A stretch of DNA of 7,148 nt from Rhodospirillaceae bacterium (GTDB taxonomy: Bacteria; Pseudomonadota; Alphaproteobacteria; UBA8366): assembly GCA_002718015.1 (NCBI GenBank), contig PBCW01000036.1, forward strand, positions 10,859 to 18,006, read 5' to 3'. The position numbers were made by a program, and so were the translations under genes. Below the pieces are notes generated by a model, which did not search any database, was not told the origin of the DNA, and was given only the letters and a program-made list of their open reading frames with translations. Positions 1 through 5,659 of this stretch are shown here, piece by piece. The stretch's first letter is position 1, and every line of letters begins with the position of its first letter.

Positions 1-56
1 TTATAGAAAATGAAGAAGCATGGATTTTGGGTGTTTCAGACCATTTCAAAAAATGA
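1..56 (+). CDS. Possible C-terminal tail of an upstream gene (partial)
   Basis: One forward frame (codons from position 3) is open from the window edge to a TGA at 54-56. It would encode the tail IENEEAWILGVSDHFKK. The mix of charged and aromatic residues is plausible for a protein C-terminus, and the other two forward frames are stopped within the first 14 bases. A run of 17 codons is too short to be significant, and no family is recognisable. If real, the gene would lie 67 nt upstream of the next gene on the same strand. It could equally be non-coding sequence. Confidence 0.3.
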   Translation, partial: IENEEAWILGVSDHFKK

Positions 57-123
57 CTGGCATATGCAGTTATAGGTTGTACATTTAGAGTTCTGTTCTG
101 AATCTTAAAAAACGCGGGGAAAA

Positions 124-462
124 ATGGATTTTCGCGACCTTGATGCCCTTCATACCGCACATGACCTGCTAGTTGAGATATACGATATTAGCCAGTCACT
201 CCCTGCTGACAGTCAGTTTCCCTTAGGTGACACAATTTGCGCCACAGCATTGGAAATACCGGCTATTCTAGCTGAGGGATGCGGCCAAAAAAACGATTGC
301 GCATTGAAAAAATCGATTTCGAAAGCCATGGGTCTAACCTGCCGGCTGGAATACTTCATCTTGGTTGCGGGTCAACTTGGCATTGTTGACGAAGAAAACT
401 TGGCTGATTTAACCGATCTTATAGAGGCACTAAAAATAGAACTCAATAAATCCTCTGCCTAG
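124..462 (+). CDS. Four-helix-bundle protein, 23S rRNA-intervening-sequence (S23) family
   Basis: This 112-residue protein matches the small 'four helix bundle protein' family first described from open frames in intervening sequences of 23S rRNA genes. Visible family marks are the FRDLD start (residues 3-7), a first helix around 8-25, the segment LEIPAILAEG (43-52) corresponding to the usual SIPsNIAEG signature, a third helix with SKAMGLTCRLEYFIL (66-80), LGIVDEE as the turn (85-91) and a last helix at 92-108. Length is normal. The family forms oligomeric bundles of unknown biological role. There is no rRNA here, so this is a free-standing copy. The protein is markedly acidic (about 19 Asp/Glu against 8 Lys/Arg), and the pair of arginines usually found before the SIP motif is replaced by CA. 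A G-rich stretch (116-119) sits close to the ATG and may act as the ribosome binding site. Confidence 0.8.
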   Translation: MDFRDLDALHTAHDLLVEIYDISQSLPADSQFPLGDTICATALEIPAILAEGCGQKNDCALKKSISKAMGLTCRLEYFILVAGQLGIVDEENLADLTDLIEALKIELNKSSA

Positions 463-479
463 GGTCAATTGTTTGATCC
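462..479 (+). terminator. Weak hairpin at the convergent gene junction
   Basis: The sequence GGGTCAA (462-468), loop TTGT, TTGATCC (473-479) can form a 7-bp stem containing one G-U pair when transcribed rightward. It begins at the last base of one stop codon and covers the stop of the gene on the other strand. No T-run follows on either strand, so it is not a classical intrinsic terminator. At most it is a weak or Rho-assisted 3' end. On the reverse strand the stem has an A-C mismatch. Confidence 0.25.
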
Positions 480-1178
480 GATCTGGCTCAACACTCTTAC
501 TATTTCTTGATTACGCTGCATTTGGGCCCAATCTAGGGGGCCACGTCCCGTATAATCACGTATCGATAAATCTGCATTATTGTCAAGTAGGAGTTGGACG
601 AGTTGTATATGACTCTCTTTGACCGCCATCATCAATGGTGTCACACCCTCTTTATTCTGGTGGTTAGGGCTGGCTTTTACACTCAACAGGATTTGCGCAA
701 TTTCATACTCTCCGAGTTCGGCCGCCCAGCTTAAAGCTGTTCGGCCAATGTCATCCGTGATATCGGGCCGCGCACCAAACTTTATTAAGGTTTCAACAAT
801 ATCAAAATGTCGTCCAATAGTTGCCATCATTAGGGGGGTGCGCCCGTCTTCCGCAAACTTTACATTCGGGTTAACGCCCGATTTCAAGAGATAGTCCACA
901 GACTGCCAATCTCCTTCCTGCGCCGCACCAAAAAGGGGACTTAAGCCTACTTTCTGTAATTTCATTCCCAATTGTGCTTGGGCTTGAGACAAAGAAATTG
1001 TAAATGTACTACATGTGATCATCGCCAAACTTAAAGCTGAGACAACACTCAAAATCCAAGAATTTGGCCGAAAGTAACCTAATTTTGATGCGCAAGATCG
1101 ACCTCGGTGTATAGCAAAAAGCAGGGTCAAACCATAGATAAAACTATTAGTGTCAAGTTTCCTGTTTTTACTCGACAT
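465..1178 (-). CDS. Probably exported ankyrin-repeat protein
   Basis: A 237-residue protein whose C-terminal two thirds is a ladder of about five ankyrin repeats, at roughly residues 78-111, 112-144, 145-177, 178-210 and 211-237. Each shows the G-x-TPL-xxA ... IVxxLLxxGAxPN pattern (for example GRTPLMMA and GVTPLMMA). The fold is a protein-protein interaction scaffold, and no partner can be read from the sequence. A hydrophobic segment at 41-63 followed by SQAQAQ (64-69) looks like a signal peptide with an AQA/Q cleavage site or an N-terminal anchor, so the repeats probably lie in the periplasm. The start at 1178 is favoured by GGGAG nine bases upstream. It leaves an unusually long 40-residue basic tail before the hydrophobic stretch. 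A later TTG (residue 43) would be an alternative, but it has no ribosome site. The gene converges with the preceding one (2 nt gap) and diverges from cobB. Confidence 0.8.
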   Translation of the reverse strand: MSSKNRKLDTNSFIYGLTLLFAIHRGRSCASKLGYFRPNSWILSVVSALSLAMITCSTFTISLSQAQAQLGMKLQKVGLSPLFGAAQEGDWQSVDYLLKSGVNPNVKFAEDGRTPLMMATIGRHFDIVETLIKFGARPDITDDIGRTALSWAAELGEYEIAQILLSVKASPNHQNKEGVTPLMMAVKESHIQLVQLLLDNNADLSIRDYTGRGPLDWAQMQRNQEIVRVLSQIGSNN

Positions 1179-1187
1179 TCTTTTGCA

Positions 1188-1197
1188 CTCCCAAGAG
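1188..1197. promoter_or_regulatory. Back-to-back ribosome binding sites of a divergent gene pair
   Basis: Only 28 bp separate the ankyrin gene start (1178, leftward) from the cobB start (1207, rightward). Within them, GGGAG on the reverse strand (1188-1192) lies nine bases before the ankyrin ATG, and AAGAG on the forward strand (1193-1197) lies nine bases before the cobB ATG. The two sites abut. They support both start choices. They also mean that the promoters of each gene must lie inside the coding region of the other. I could not identify convincing -35/-10 pairs for either gene. Confidence 0.5.
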
Positions 1198-1206
1198 CGT
1201 AGTTAG

Positions 1207-2541
1207 ATGTTAAAACACACCATGAAAAAAAAATCTTCTGGCCTAATAATTGCCGCCCCCGCAAGCGGCAGCGGTAAAACGATTATAACGCTTGGACTAA
1301 TTCGTGCATTGAAAAATAATGGCTATGTTGTAGCTCCAGCAAAAGTTGGACCTGATTACATAGATCCAAGCTATCTAGCTGCTGCGGCTGACATGCCATG
1401 CCTAAACCTAGACCTGTGGGCAATGAGGTTGGAGACCATTGCAGGGCATTGTTTCAGCCTCTCCAAAGCAGCGCCACTCATAATTTGCGAGGGCGTAATG
1501 GGATTATTTGATGGCACGTGCAATGGCAAGAATTCCACCGCTGATCTTTCAGCAACAACGGGTTGGCCTGTAATTTTAGTTGTAGATGTAAAAGGGCAGG
1601 CAGCTTCTGCAGCGGCAGTGATAAGAGGTTTCGCAAGCCATCGGGATGATTTCAACTTATGTGGAGTGATATTCAATCGTGTCGGCGGCACAAAACATCG
1701 CCAATCTATATCTAATGCAATGAAAGAAACCCTCCCAAGCATCCCAATTTTAGGTTTTGTGCCAAAGACTGTTAGCATGCAACTGGCGGATCGGCATTTG
1801 GGTCTAATCCATGCGTCCGAAACGGGTCAGATGTTAGAATTTCTGTCCGCAGCAAGTGAACTTATAGCAAACAGCATTGATCTAGGGACACTCGCCAATC
1901 TCGCGCAAGAGACAAGGATCGAAATGCGCGAGAAAAAGTCTGCCCTAGCCCCACTTGGGCAACATATCGCAGTTGCAAGGGACGCAGCATTTGCATTTTT
2001 ATACGACGCGCTTTTACAGGATTGGCGAAATCAAAATGCCGAGCTCTCGTTCTTTTCACCTCTTGCCAATGAAAGGCCGTCGAGCCATGCAGATGCGATC
2101 TACTTGCCTGGTGGATACCCCGAGTTGTATGCAGAACAACTTGCCAGTAATCGAGATTTTCATGCAGGACTTCAATCCGCAGCATCAAAAGCTTTTGTTT
2201 ATGGCGAATGTGGCGGCTTTATGGTGCTCGGAAAAAGCATAATTGACAGATGTGGTAAAAGCCACCATATGTGCGGTCTTTTGCCACTCGAGAGTAGTTT
2301 TGCAGACCCAAAGTTACATCTAGGTTACCGCGAGGTAAAGAGCTGCTCAGATACCCCGCTCGGTTCTGTGGGAAAAAGGTTCCGAGGACACGAATTTCAT
2401 TACTCCACCGCGATAACACTTGATCCGGACATAGGAAAATTATTTGCCTGCACCGACTCCGCTCAAAAAACCTTAGAATCTTCAGGTCTGATTTCAAATA
2501 ACGTCGCAGGCTCATTCATCCATCTCGTAGATGAGGCCTAG
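1207..2541 (+). CDS. cobB: Cobyrinate / hydrogenobyrinate a,c-diamide synthase
   Basis: CobB/CbiA amidates the a and c carboxylates of the corrin ring in the cytoplasm, using glutamine and ATP, during adenosylcobalamin synthesis. The 444-residue length is normal. The N-terminal dethiobiotin-synthetase-like ATPase domain carries the P-loop APASGSGKT (17-25), followed by KVGPDYIDP (46-54) and CEGVMGLFDG (94-103). The C-terminal class I glutamine amidotransferase-like domain carries LPGGYPELYAE (300-310), the nucleophile Cys335 in YGECGGFMVLG (332-342), GHEFHYS (394-400) and the typical tail AGSFIHL (434-440). Whether the substrate is hydrogenobyrinate (aerobic route) or cobyrinate (anaerobic route) cannot be told without the other cob genes, none of which is here. 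The ATG at 1207 has AAGAG nine bases upstream. The next ATG (1222) has no ribosome site. A run of nine A's (1225-1233) encodes the lysines near the start. It is the first gene of a likely three-gene operon. Confidence 0.95.
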   Translation: MLKHTMKKKSSGLIIAAPASGSGKTIITLGLIRALKNNGYVVAPAKVGPDYIDPSYLAAAADMPCLNLDLWAMRLETIAGHCFSLSKAAPLIICEGVMGLFDGTCNGKNSTADLSATTGWPVILVVDVKGQAASAAAVIRGFASHRDDFNLCGVIFNRVGGTKHRQSISNAMKETLPSIPILGFVPKTVSMQLADRHLGLIHASETGQMLEFLSAASELIANSIDLGTLANLAQETRIEMREKKSALAPLGQHIAVARDAAFAFLYDALLQDWRNQNAELSFFSPLANERPSSHADAIYLPGGYPELYAEQLASNRDFHAGLQSAASKAFVYGECGGFMVLGKSIIDRCGKSHHMCGLLPLESSFADPKLHLGYREVKSCSDTPLGSVGKRFRGHEFHYSTAITLDPDIGKLFACTDSAQKTLESSGLISNNVAGSFIHLVDEA

Positions 2542-2545
2542 AAAA

Positions 2546-3010
2546 ATGGCTCCCTTCTGGAAACGTAAGAAATTATCGGATATGTCGGTGGCAGAATGGG
2601 AAGCCATTTGCGACGGGTGCGGATCCTGTTGCCTACATAAAATACAAGACGTGGACACCGGCGATATTGCATTTACTAACGTATCCTGCCACCAACTCGA
2701 TCTTGAGACTTGTAAGTGTTCTGACTACGGCCGACGTCAGCAAAGTGTGCCAGACTGCATAAATCTTAATCACCATAATATTCAGAAACTCGAGTGGTTA
2801 CCAAACACTTGCGCCTACCGATTGCTGGACGAGGGTAAGGAGCTTTCCTGGTGGCATCCCCTAGTATCAGGCGATCCAGAAACGGTTCATACGGCAGGAA
2901 TATCTGTACGCGGAAAAGGAATTTGTGAGGATGACGTCGAAGACATGAAAGATCACATAGAAAAATGGCTTGTAAAAGCAGAAGATCCCATAAATCAAGA
3001 TGACAGATAA
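2546..3010 (+). CDS. ycgN: YcgN-family cysteine cluster protein (UPF0260)
   Basis: A 154-residue cytoplasmic protein closely resembling E. coli YcgN over its whole length. It has PFWK near the start, AEWEAICDGCGSCCLHK (16-32), FTNVSCHQL (43-51), TCKCSDYGRR (55-64), PDCI (69-72), EWLPNTCAYRLL (83-94), WHPLVSG (103-109) and ISVRG (119-123). Nine cysteines (22, 25, 28, 29, 48, 56, 58, 71 and 89) include the CxxCxxCC motif shared with YkgJ-type clusters. They suggest binding of a metal ion or iron-sulfur cluster, but no activity is established for the family. An ATG at 2531 overlaps the end of cobB. I prefer 2546 because GAGG (2533-2536) lies nine bases upstream and because family members begin close to the PFW motif. 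The gene starts 4 nt after the cobB stop, and its own end overlaps the next gene by 11 nt. Confidence 0.92.
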   Translation: MAPFWKRKKLSDMSVAEWEAICDGCGSCCLHKIQDVDTGDIAFTNVSCHQLDLETCKCSDYGRRQQSVPDCINLNHHNIQKLEWLPNTCAYRLLDEGKELSWWHPLVSGDPETVHTAGISVRGKGICEDDVEDMKDHIEKWLVKAEDPINQDDR

Positions 3011-3695
3011 AATTGTTGCACAGAAAGATTACGAAAGCTCTGTAATCATCCGCCATGCGACAAACGCGAAGCGCATGTCACTTAGAATTGATGGCACAAT
3101 CCGACAAGGAGTTCTCGTGCTACCACCGAATATTTCTGAAGAAGAGGGACTAGAATTTGCCGAAAAAAACAAAAAATGGCTGAATGAGCAAATCGCACGT
3201 CTTCCCCCTTTTGTACCCTTTCATGATGGGGTATCGATTCCTTTTCGAGGCAAACAGCTGAGTGTCCGGCATGGTGGAAGCACTCGCGGTTTAGTCAAAT
3301 TTGATGGAGATCGATTGATAGTATTTGGTAGGCAAGAACATTTTCGGCGACGGCTAACAGACTGGTTAAAAAGTCAAGCTCGCTGCGAGATAGGTAAACT
3401 GGTGACAAACAAATCATTGAAAATTGGTTGCAAGGCAGGACGCATTTCCATACGAGACCAAAAAGGGCGATGGGGGAGTTGCTCCTCTAACGGTAATTTA
3501 GCCTTTAGTTGGCGCCTCATTATGGCGCCAAGTTTTGTTCTTGACTATGTTGTCGCTCATGAAGTGGCTCATTTGGTCGAGCACAATCATTCTCGTGCGT
3601 TTTGGAATGTTGTTAGGTCTCTTACAAACCATACAGACCGCGGGCGTATTTGGCTTAAGCACGAAGGCCTTCAACTGCACCGCTATGGAAAATAA
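3000..3695 (+). CDS. ygjP: YgjP-like zinc metallopeptidase (DUF45, WLM/SprT-like fold)
   Basis: A 231-residue protein of the YgjP/DUF45 family, predicted cytoplasmic since no signal or membrane segment is visible. The catalytic part has RWGSCSSNGNLAFSWRL (157-173), MAPSFVLDYVVAHEVAHL (175-192) with the zinc site HEVAH (187-191), and a third likely ligand, His197, in HNHSRAFW (195-202). Glu188 would be the general base. The N-terminal 130 residues form the beta-rich part usual for this family (IIRHATNAKRMSLRID at 16-31, a common R-x-AKRxxLRV pattern). The physiological substrate is unknown. The ATG at 3000 overlaps the end of ycgN by 11 nt, and no strong ribosome site is seen. Its translation is therefore probably coupled to ycgN. 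It ends 10 nt from the stop of the convergent PBP gene. The symbol reflects family resemblance only. Confidence 0.9.
   Translation: MTDKIVAQKDYESSVIIRHATNAKRMSLRIDGTIRQGVLVLPPNISEEEGLEFAEKNKKWLNEQIARLPPFVPFHDGVSIPFRGKQLSVRHGGSTRGLVKFDGDRLIVFGRQEHFRRRLTDWLKSQARCEIGKLVTNKSLKIGCKAGRISIRDQKGRWGSCSSNGNLAFSWRLIMAPSFVLDYVVAHEVAHLVEHNHSRAFWNVVRSLTNHTDRGRIWLKHEGLQLHRYGK
3509..3531 (+). other. Strong GC-rich hairpin inside the ygjP-like gene
   Basis: TTGGCGCC (3509-3516) and GGCGCCAA (3524-3531) form a perfect 8-bp stem with a 7-nt loop, followed by a T-rich stretch GTTTTGTTC (3532-3540). This has the look of an intrinsic terminator but lies within codons for WRLIMAPSF, a conserved part of the protein just before the zinc site. 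Protein constraint (TGG CGC ... GCG CCA) may explain it entirely. It is recorded because the structure is visible, and no function is claimed. Confidence 0.3.
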
Positions 3696-3705
3696 ATTTA
3701 GTTTA

Positions 3706-5412
3706 TTAATCTTTTGAAATAACACCAGGTAATCGGCGGTATGGTAGGTCTCGGTGCGCATCCTCCATTATCGTTTTCCAGAGTTGTGCCGGCAATGAGC
3801 CACCCGTCATACCCTTGGTTGGTTGACTATTGTCATTGCCCATCCAAACACCTGTAACATAATGACCTGTATATCCAATGAACCAAGCATCGCGATAGCC
3901 CTGAGTAGTTCCGGTTTTCCCAGCGGCGGGCGGCCTGATACGTGCTGCTTTTCCCGTGCCCCAATCTAAAGCAGCGTGCAATAGATCATTCATCACAATG
4001 ACATCTCGATCGGCCACCACTTGAGTCGATATACCGCTAGAGCGACTATATATAACGCGACCATCAGGTGTGCTTATCTTTTCAATGCCAAATGGCTCAA
4101 CTGCGCGCCCAGCATTTGCAAATGTTGCATAAGAGGCAACTAATTCGGATAGCTTTATTTCATAAGCACCGAGGGCCAGTGATGGTTTAGACCCAAGCTT
4201 ACTGGCAACACCAAGCCGTCGCGCCACTTGAACAACTTTGTCACGACCAACCTTCTCCGCTAACGCTACCGCAATAGAATTGGAAGAACGCGCAACACCC
4301 TCACGCAATGTCATAGGCCCCAAATGCCGACGGTTATAATTACGCGGTTTCCAACCCTGCACTGCAATTGGCATGTCTTTAACGCGCTGATCCGGGCCTA
4401 GCCCACTTTCTACGGCAGCAAGATAGATAAATAGTTTAAATGCAGAACCCGGCTGTCTCCGGGCTTGAATCGCTCGATTAAATTGACTGAAGTCGTAATT
4501 GCTCCCACCCACCATAATGCGAATAGCGCCATTAGGTGATAGAGTCAGGACTGCTACTTGACCCGCTCTTTTCTCTTTCGCAAAACTCATAACAGCAGAA
4601 GTATATTTTTCCGCTGCCCTCTGCAACGTCGGGTCGAGAGTTGTATGAATTATGATATCATTGTCGAAACCGCCCAAAAAACCTTCTGCCTGACGCAAAA
4701 CCCAATCTGCAAAATAACGGGTCCCAGAACGTGCTACCCTCTTATTAATAGTAGCCACTGATTGACGAAATTGACTGTGCGCTGCTTGCTCCGACAACCA
4801 ACCGACGGCAACCATGTTTCTTAGAATCTGATTAGCACGCTCGGCCGCACGTTTGGGATATGCAATAGGGTTATAACGACTCGGCGCCTTCAACAGCCCC
4901 ACTAATACCGCCGATTCGTAAAGCCCTAGCTTACTCGATGATTTACCAAAGTAATGTCTAGCCGCGGCATCCACACCATAAAGACCCGCTCCGAAATAAG
5001 CTCGATTGAGGTAAATTGTGAGTATTTCGTCTTTAGTAAAACGATATTCGAGCCAGAAAGCCAATAATGTCTCGCGGATTTTTCGCGATAGCGTACGCTC
5101 CTGTGTCAAAAATAAGTTCTTCGCTAATTGTTGAGTGATGGTACTACCACCCTGAAGGATACGACCTGCATTTATGTTTCGGCCTAGTGCCCTGAGAATG
5201 CCGATAAGGTCGATACCCAGATGTTTGTAAAAGCGCCTGTCCTCAGTCGCCAATAAAGCATTGGGTACTGTAATTGGCAGATTTCTCAAAAGGACCGGTT
5301 TTCCATGCCGATTGCCAAACTGAAAAATAGGGCTTCCATCAACAGCTACAATTCTAACCTCTGCCTTCCTATAGGAAGCTTTCTCCAAATTCGTAATATT
5401 TGGCAGGCTCAT
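3706..5412 (-). CDS. Class A penicillin-binding protein (PBP1A-type), N-terminus frameshifted
   Basis: Bifunctional peptidoglycan synthase acting on lipid II at the outer face of the inner membrane. The readable frame gives 568 residues. The GT51 glycosyltransferase domain (about 40-215) has the catalytic Glu57 in ATEDRRFYKHLG (55-66), QGGSTITQQLAKN (87-99) and IYLNRAYFGAG (133-143). The transpeptidase domain (about 255-550) has SAFK (323-326, nucleophile Ser323), SSN (376-378) and KTGT (499-502), so all three penicillin-binding motifs are intact. There is no extra OB-type insertion, so the protein is compact. The first ATG of this frame (5412) is already inside the membrane helix, and its GGAGG lies 16 nt away, too far to be convincing. 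The missing basic tail and helix are encoded just upstream, at 5413-5539, in a frame offset by one base at a run of ten A's. The corrected gene would span 3706-5539 and encode 610 residues. It follows the SH3 gene on the same strand. Confidence 0.9.
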   Translation of the reverse strand: MSLPNITNLEKASYRKAEVRIVAVDGSPIFQFGNRHGKPVLLRNLPITVPNALLATEDRRFYKHLGIDLIGILRALGRNINAGRILQGGSTITQQLAKNLFLTQERTLSRKIRETLLAFWLEYRFTKDEILTIYLNRAYFGAGLYGVDAAARHYFGKSSSKLGLYESAVLVGLLKAPSRYNPIAYPKRAAERANQILRNMVAVGWLSEQAAHSQFRQSVATINKRVARSGTRYFADWVLRQAEGFLGGFDNDIIIHTTLDPTLQRAAEKYTSAVMSFAKEKRAGQVAVLTLSPNGAIRIMVGGSNYDFSQFNRAIQARRQPGSAFKLFIYLAAVESGLGPDQRVKDMPIAVQGWKPRNYNRRHLGPMTLREGVARSSNSIAVALAEKVGRDKVVQVARRLGVASKLGSKPSLALGAYEIKLSELVASYATFANAGRAVEPFGIEKISTPDGRVIYSRSSGISTQVVADRDVIVMNDLLHAALDWGTGKAARIRPPAAGKTGTTQGYRDAWFIGYTGHYVTGVWMGNDNSQPTKGMTGGSLPAQLWKTIMEDAHRDLPYRRLPGVISKD

Positions 5413-5539
5413 AGCCGCAAGAAGAAGACCTCCTAATACAGCTGTTGTGCTCCAAAATAAAAACCGCGTTACATGGAGCTTATATCGCCACCATTTTTTT
5501 TTTACTGACAGATCGGCTTTTTTTGCTTTTGCGTGCCAT
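5413..5539 (-). other. Out-of-frame N-terminal segment of the penicillin-binding protein
   Basis: Reading leftward from an ATG at 5539, the sequence encodes MARKSKKSRSVSKKK and then, after ten A's, runs into MVAI and a TAA stop (19 residues in total). If one A is dropped, the frame continues WWRYKLHVTRF and then FWSTTAVLGGLLLAA, straight into the PBP at its residue 1. A short basic tail followed by a single transmembrane helix is exactly the expected N-terminus of a class A PBP. The frame used by the PBP has a TAA stop immediately before this region and no ATG, GTG or TTG before 5412. A weak purine stretch (GAAAG) precedes the ATG at 5539. Confidence 0.8.
5494..5503 (-). repeat. Ten-base A tract (T10 on the + strand) at the frameshift point
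   Basis: An uninterrupted run of ten T's on the forward strand, which is A10 in the direction of the PBP gene, placed between an AGT codon and TGGTGG. Nine A's would give an intact 610-codon gene, while ten A's put it out of frame. Mononucleotide runs of this length are known places for replication slippage, RNA polymerase slippage and sequencing error. Confidence 0.85.
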
Positions 5540-5608
5540 TATAATTCTTTCGGAAAATACAATTGTTTCTAAATCGAAATGAAATATCGGATCTCAAATA
5601 CGACCTTG

Positions 5609-5620
5609 AGGACATGTCCT
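5609..5620. promoter_or_regulatory. 12-bp perfect palindrome, possible operator
   Basis: AGGACATGTCCT is a perfect 12-bp inverted repeat with no loop. It lies in the 120-bp gap between the SH3 gene and the PBP gene, 69 bp upstream of the PBP ATG at 5539. CCT (5604-5606) and AGG (5621-5623) add a further, slightly offset pair of arms. A loopless palindrome fits a dimeric regulator's binding site better than a terminator, and no T-run follows. On the reverse strand a TTGACG lies just upstream of it, but no matching -10 is at the right distance. The rest of the gap holds no recognisable gene. Confidence 0.3.
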
Positions 5621-5659
5621 AGGCCCGTCAATATTCCACTAGATAGAAAGGAATACAAA

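Noticed and set aside
619..894. Forward open frame of 91 codons opposite the ankyrin gene
   Set aside because: It lies wholly antisense to a clear ankyrin-repeat gene, has no ribosome site and no recognisable domain.
124..1178. Four-helix-bundle plus ankyrin pair as a toxin-antitoxin or defence module
   Set aside because: The genes are convergent rather than co-oriented, neither has a recognisable toxin, nuclease or nucleotide-binding motif, and the flanks are housekeeping genes.
1371..1778. Reverse open frame of 135 codons opposite cobB
   Set aside because: It is a mirror frame of the conserved ATPase domain of CobB, and its translation has no family features.
3691..3707. AATAAA-TTTAG-TTTATT inverted repeat between the ygjP-like and PBP genes
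   Set aside because: The stem is only six A-T pairs and would be unstable. The match is expected in AT-rich sequence around two stop codons, so it is not called a terminator.
4652..4661. ATGATATCAT palindrome inside the PBP gene
   Set aside because: It is short, within coding sequence, and expected by chance in a window of this size.
5535..5545. Perfect TATAAT overlapping the PBP ATG on the reverse strand
   Set aside because: Transcription from it would begin after the ATG at 5539, and no -35 sequence sits at proper spacing. It is probably chance from an AT-rich leader.
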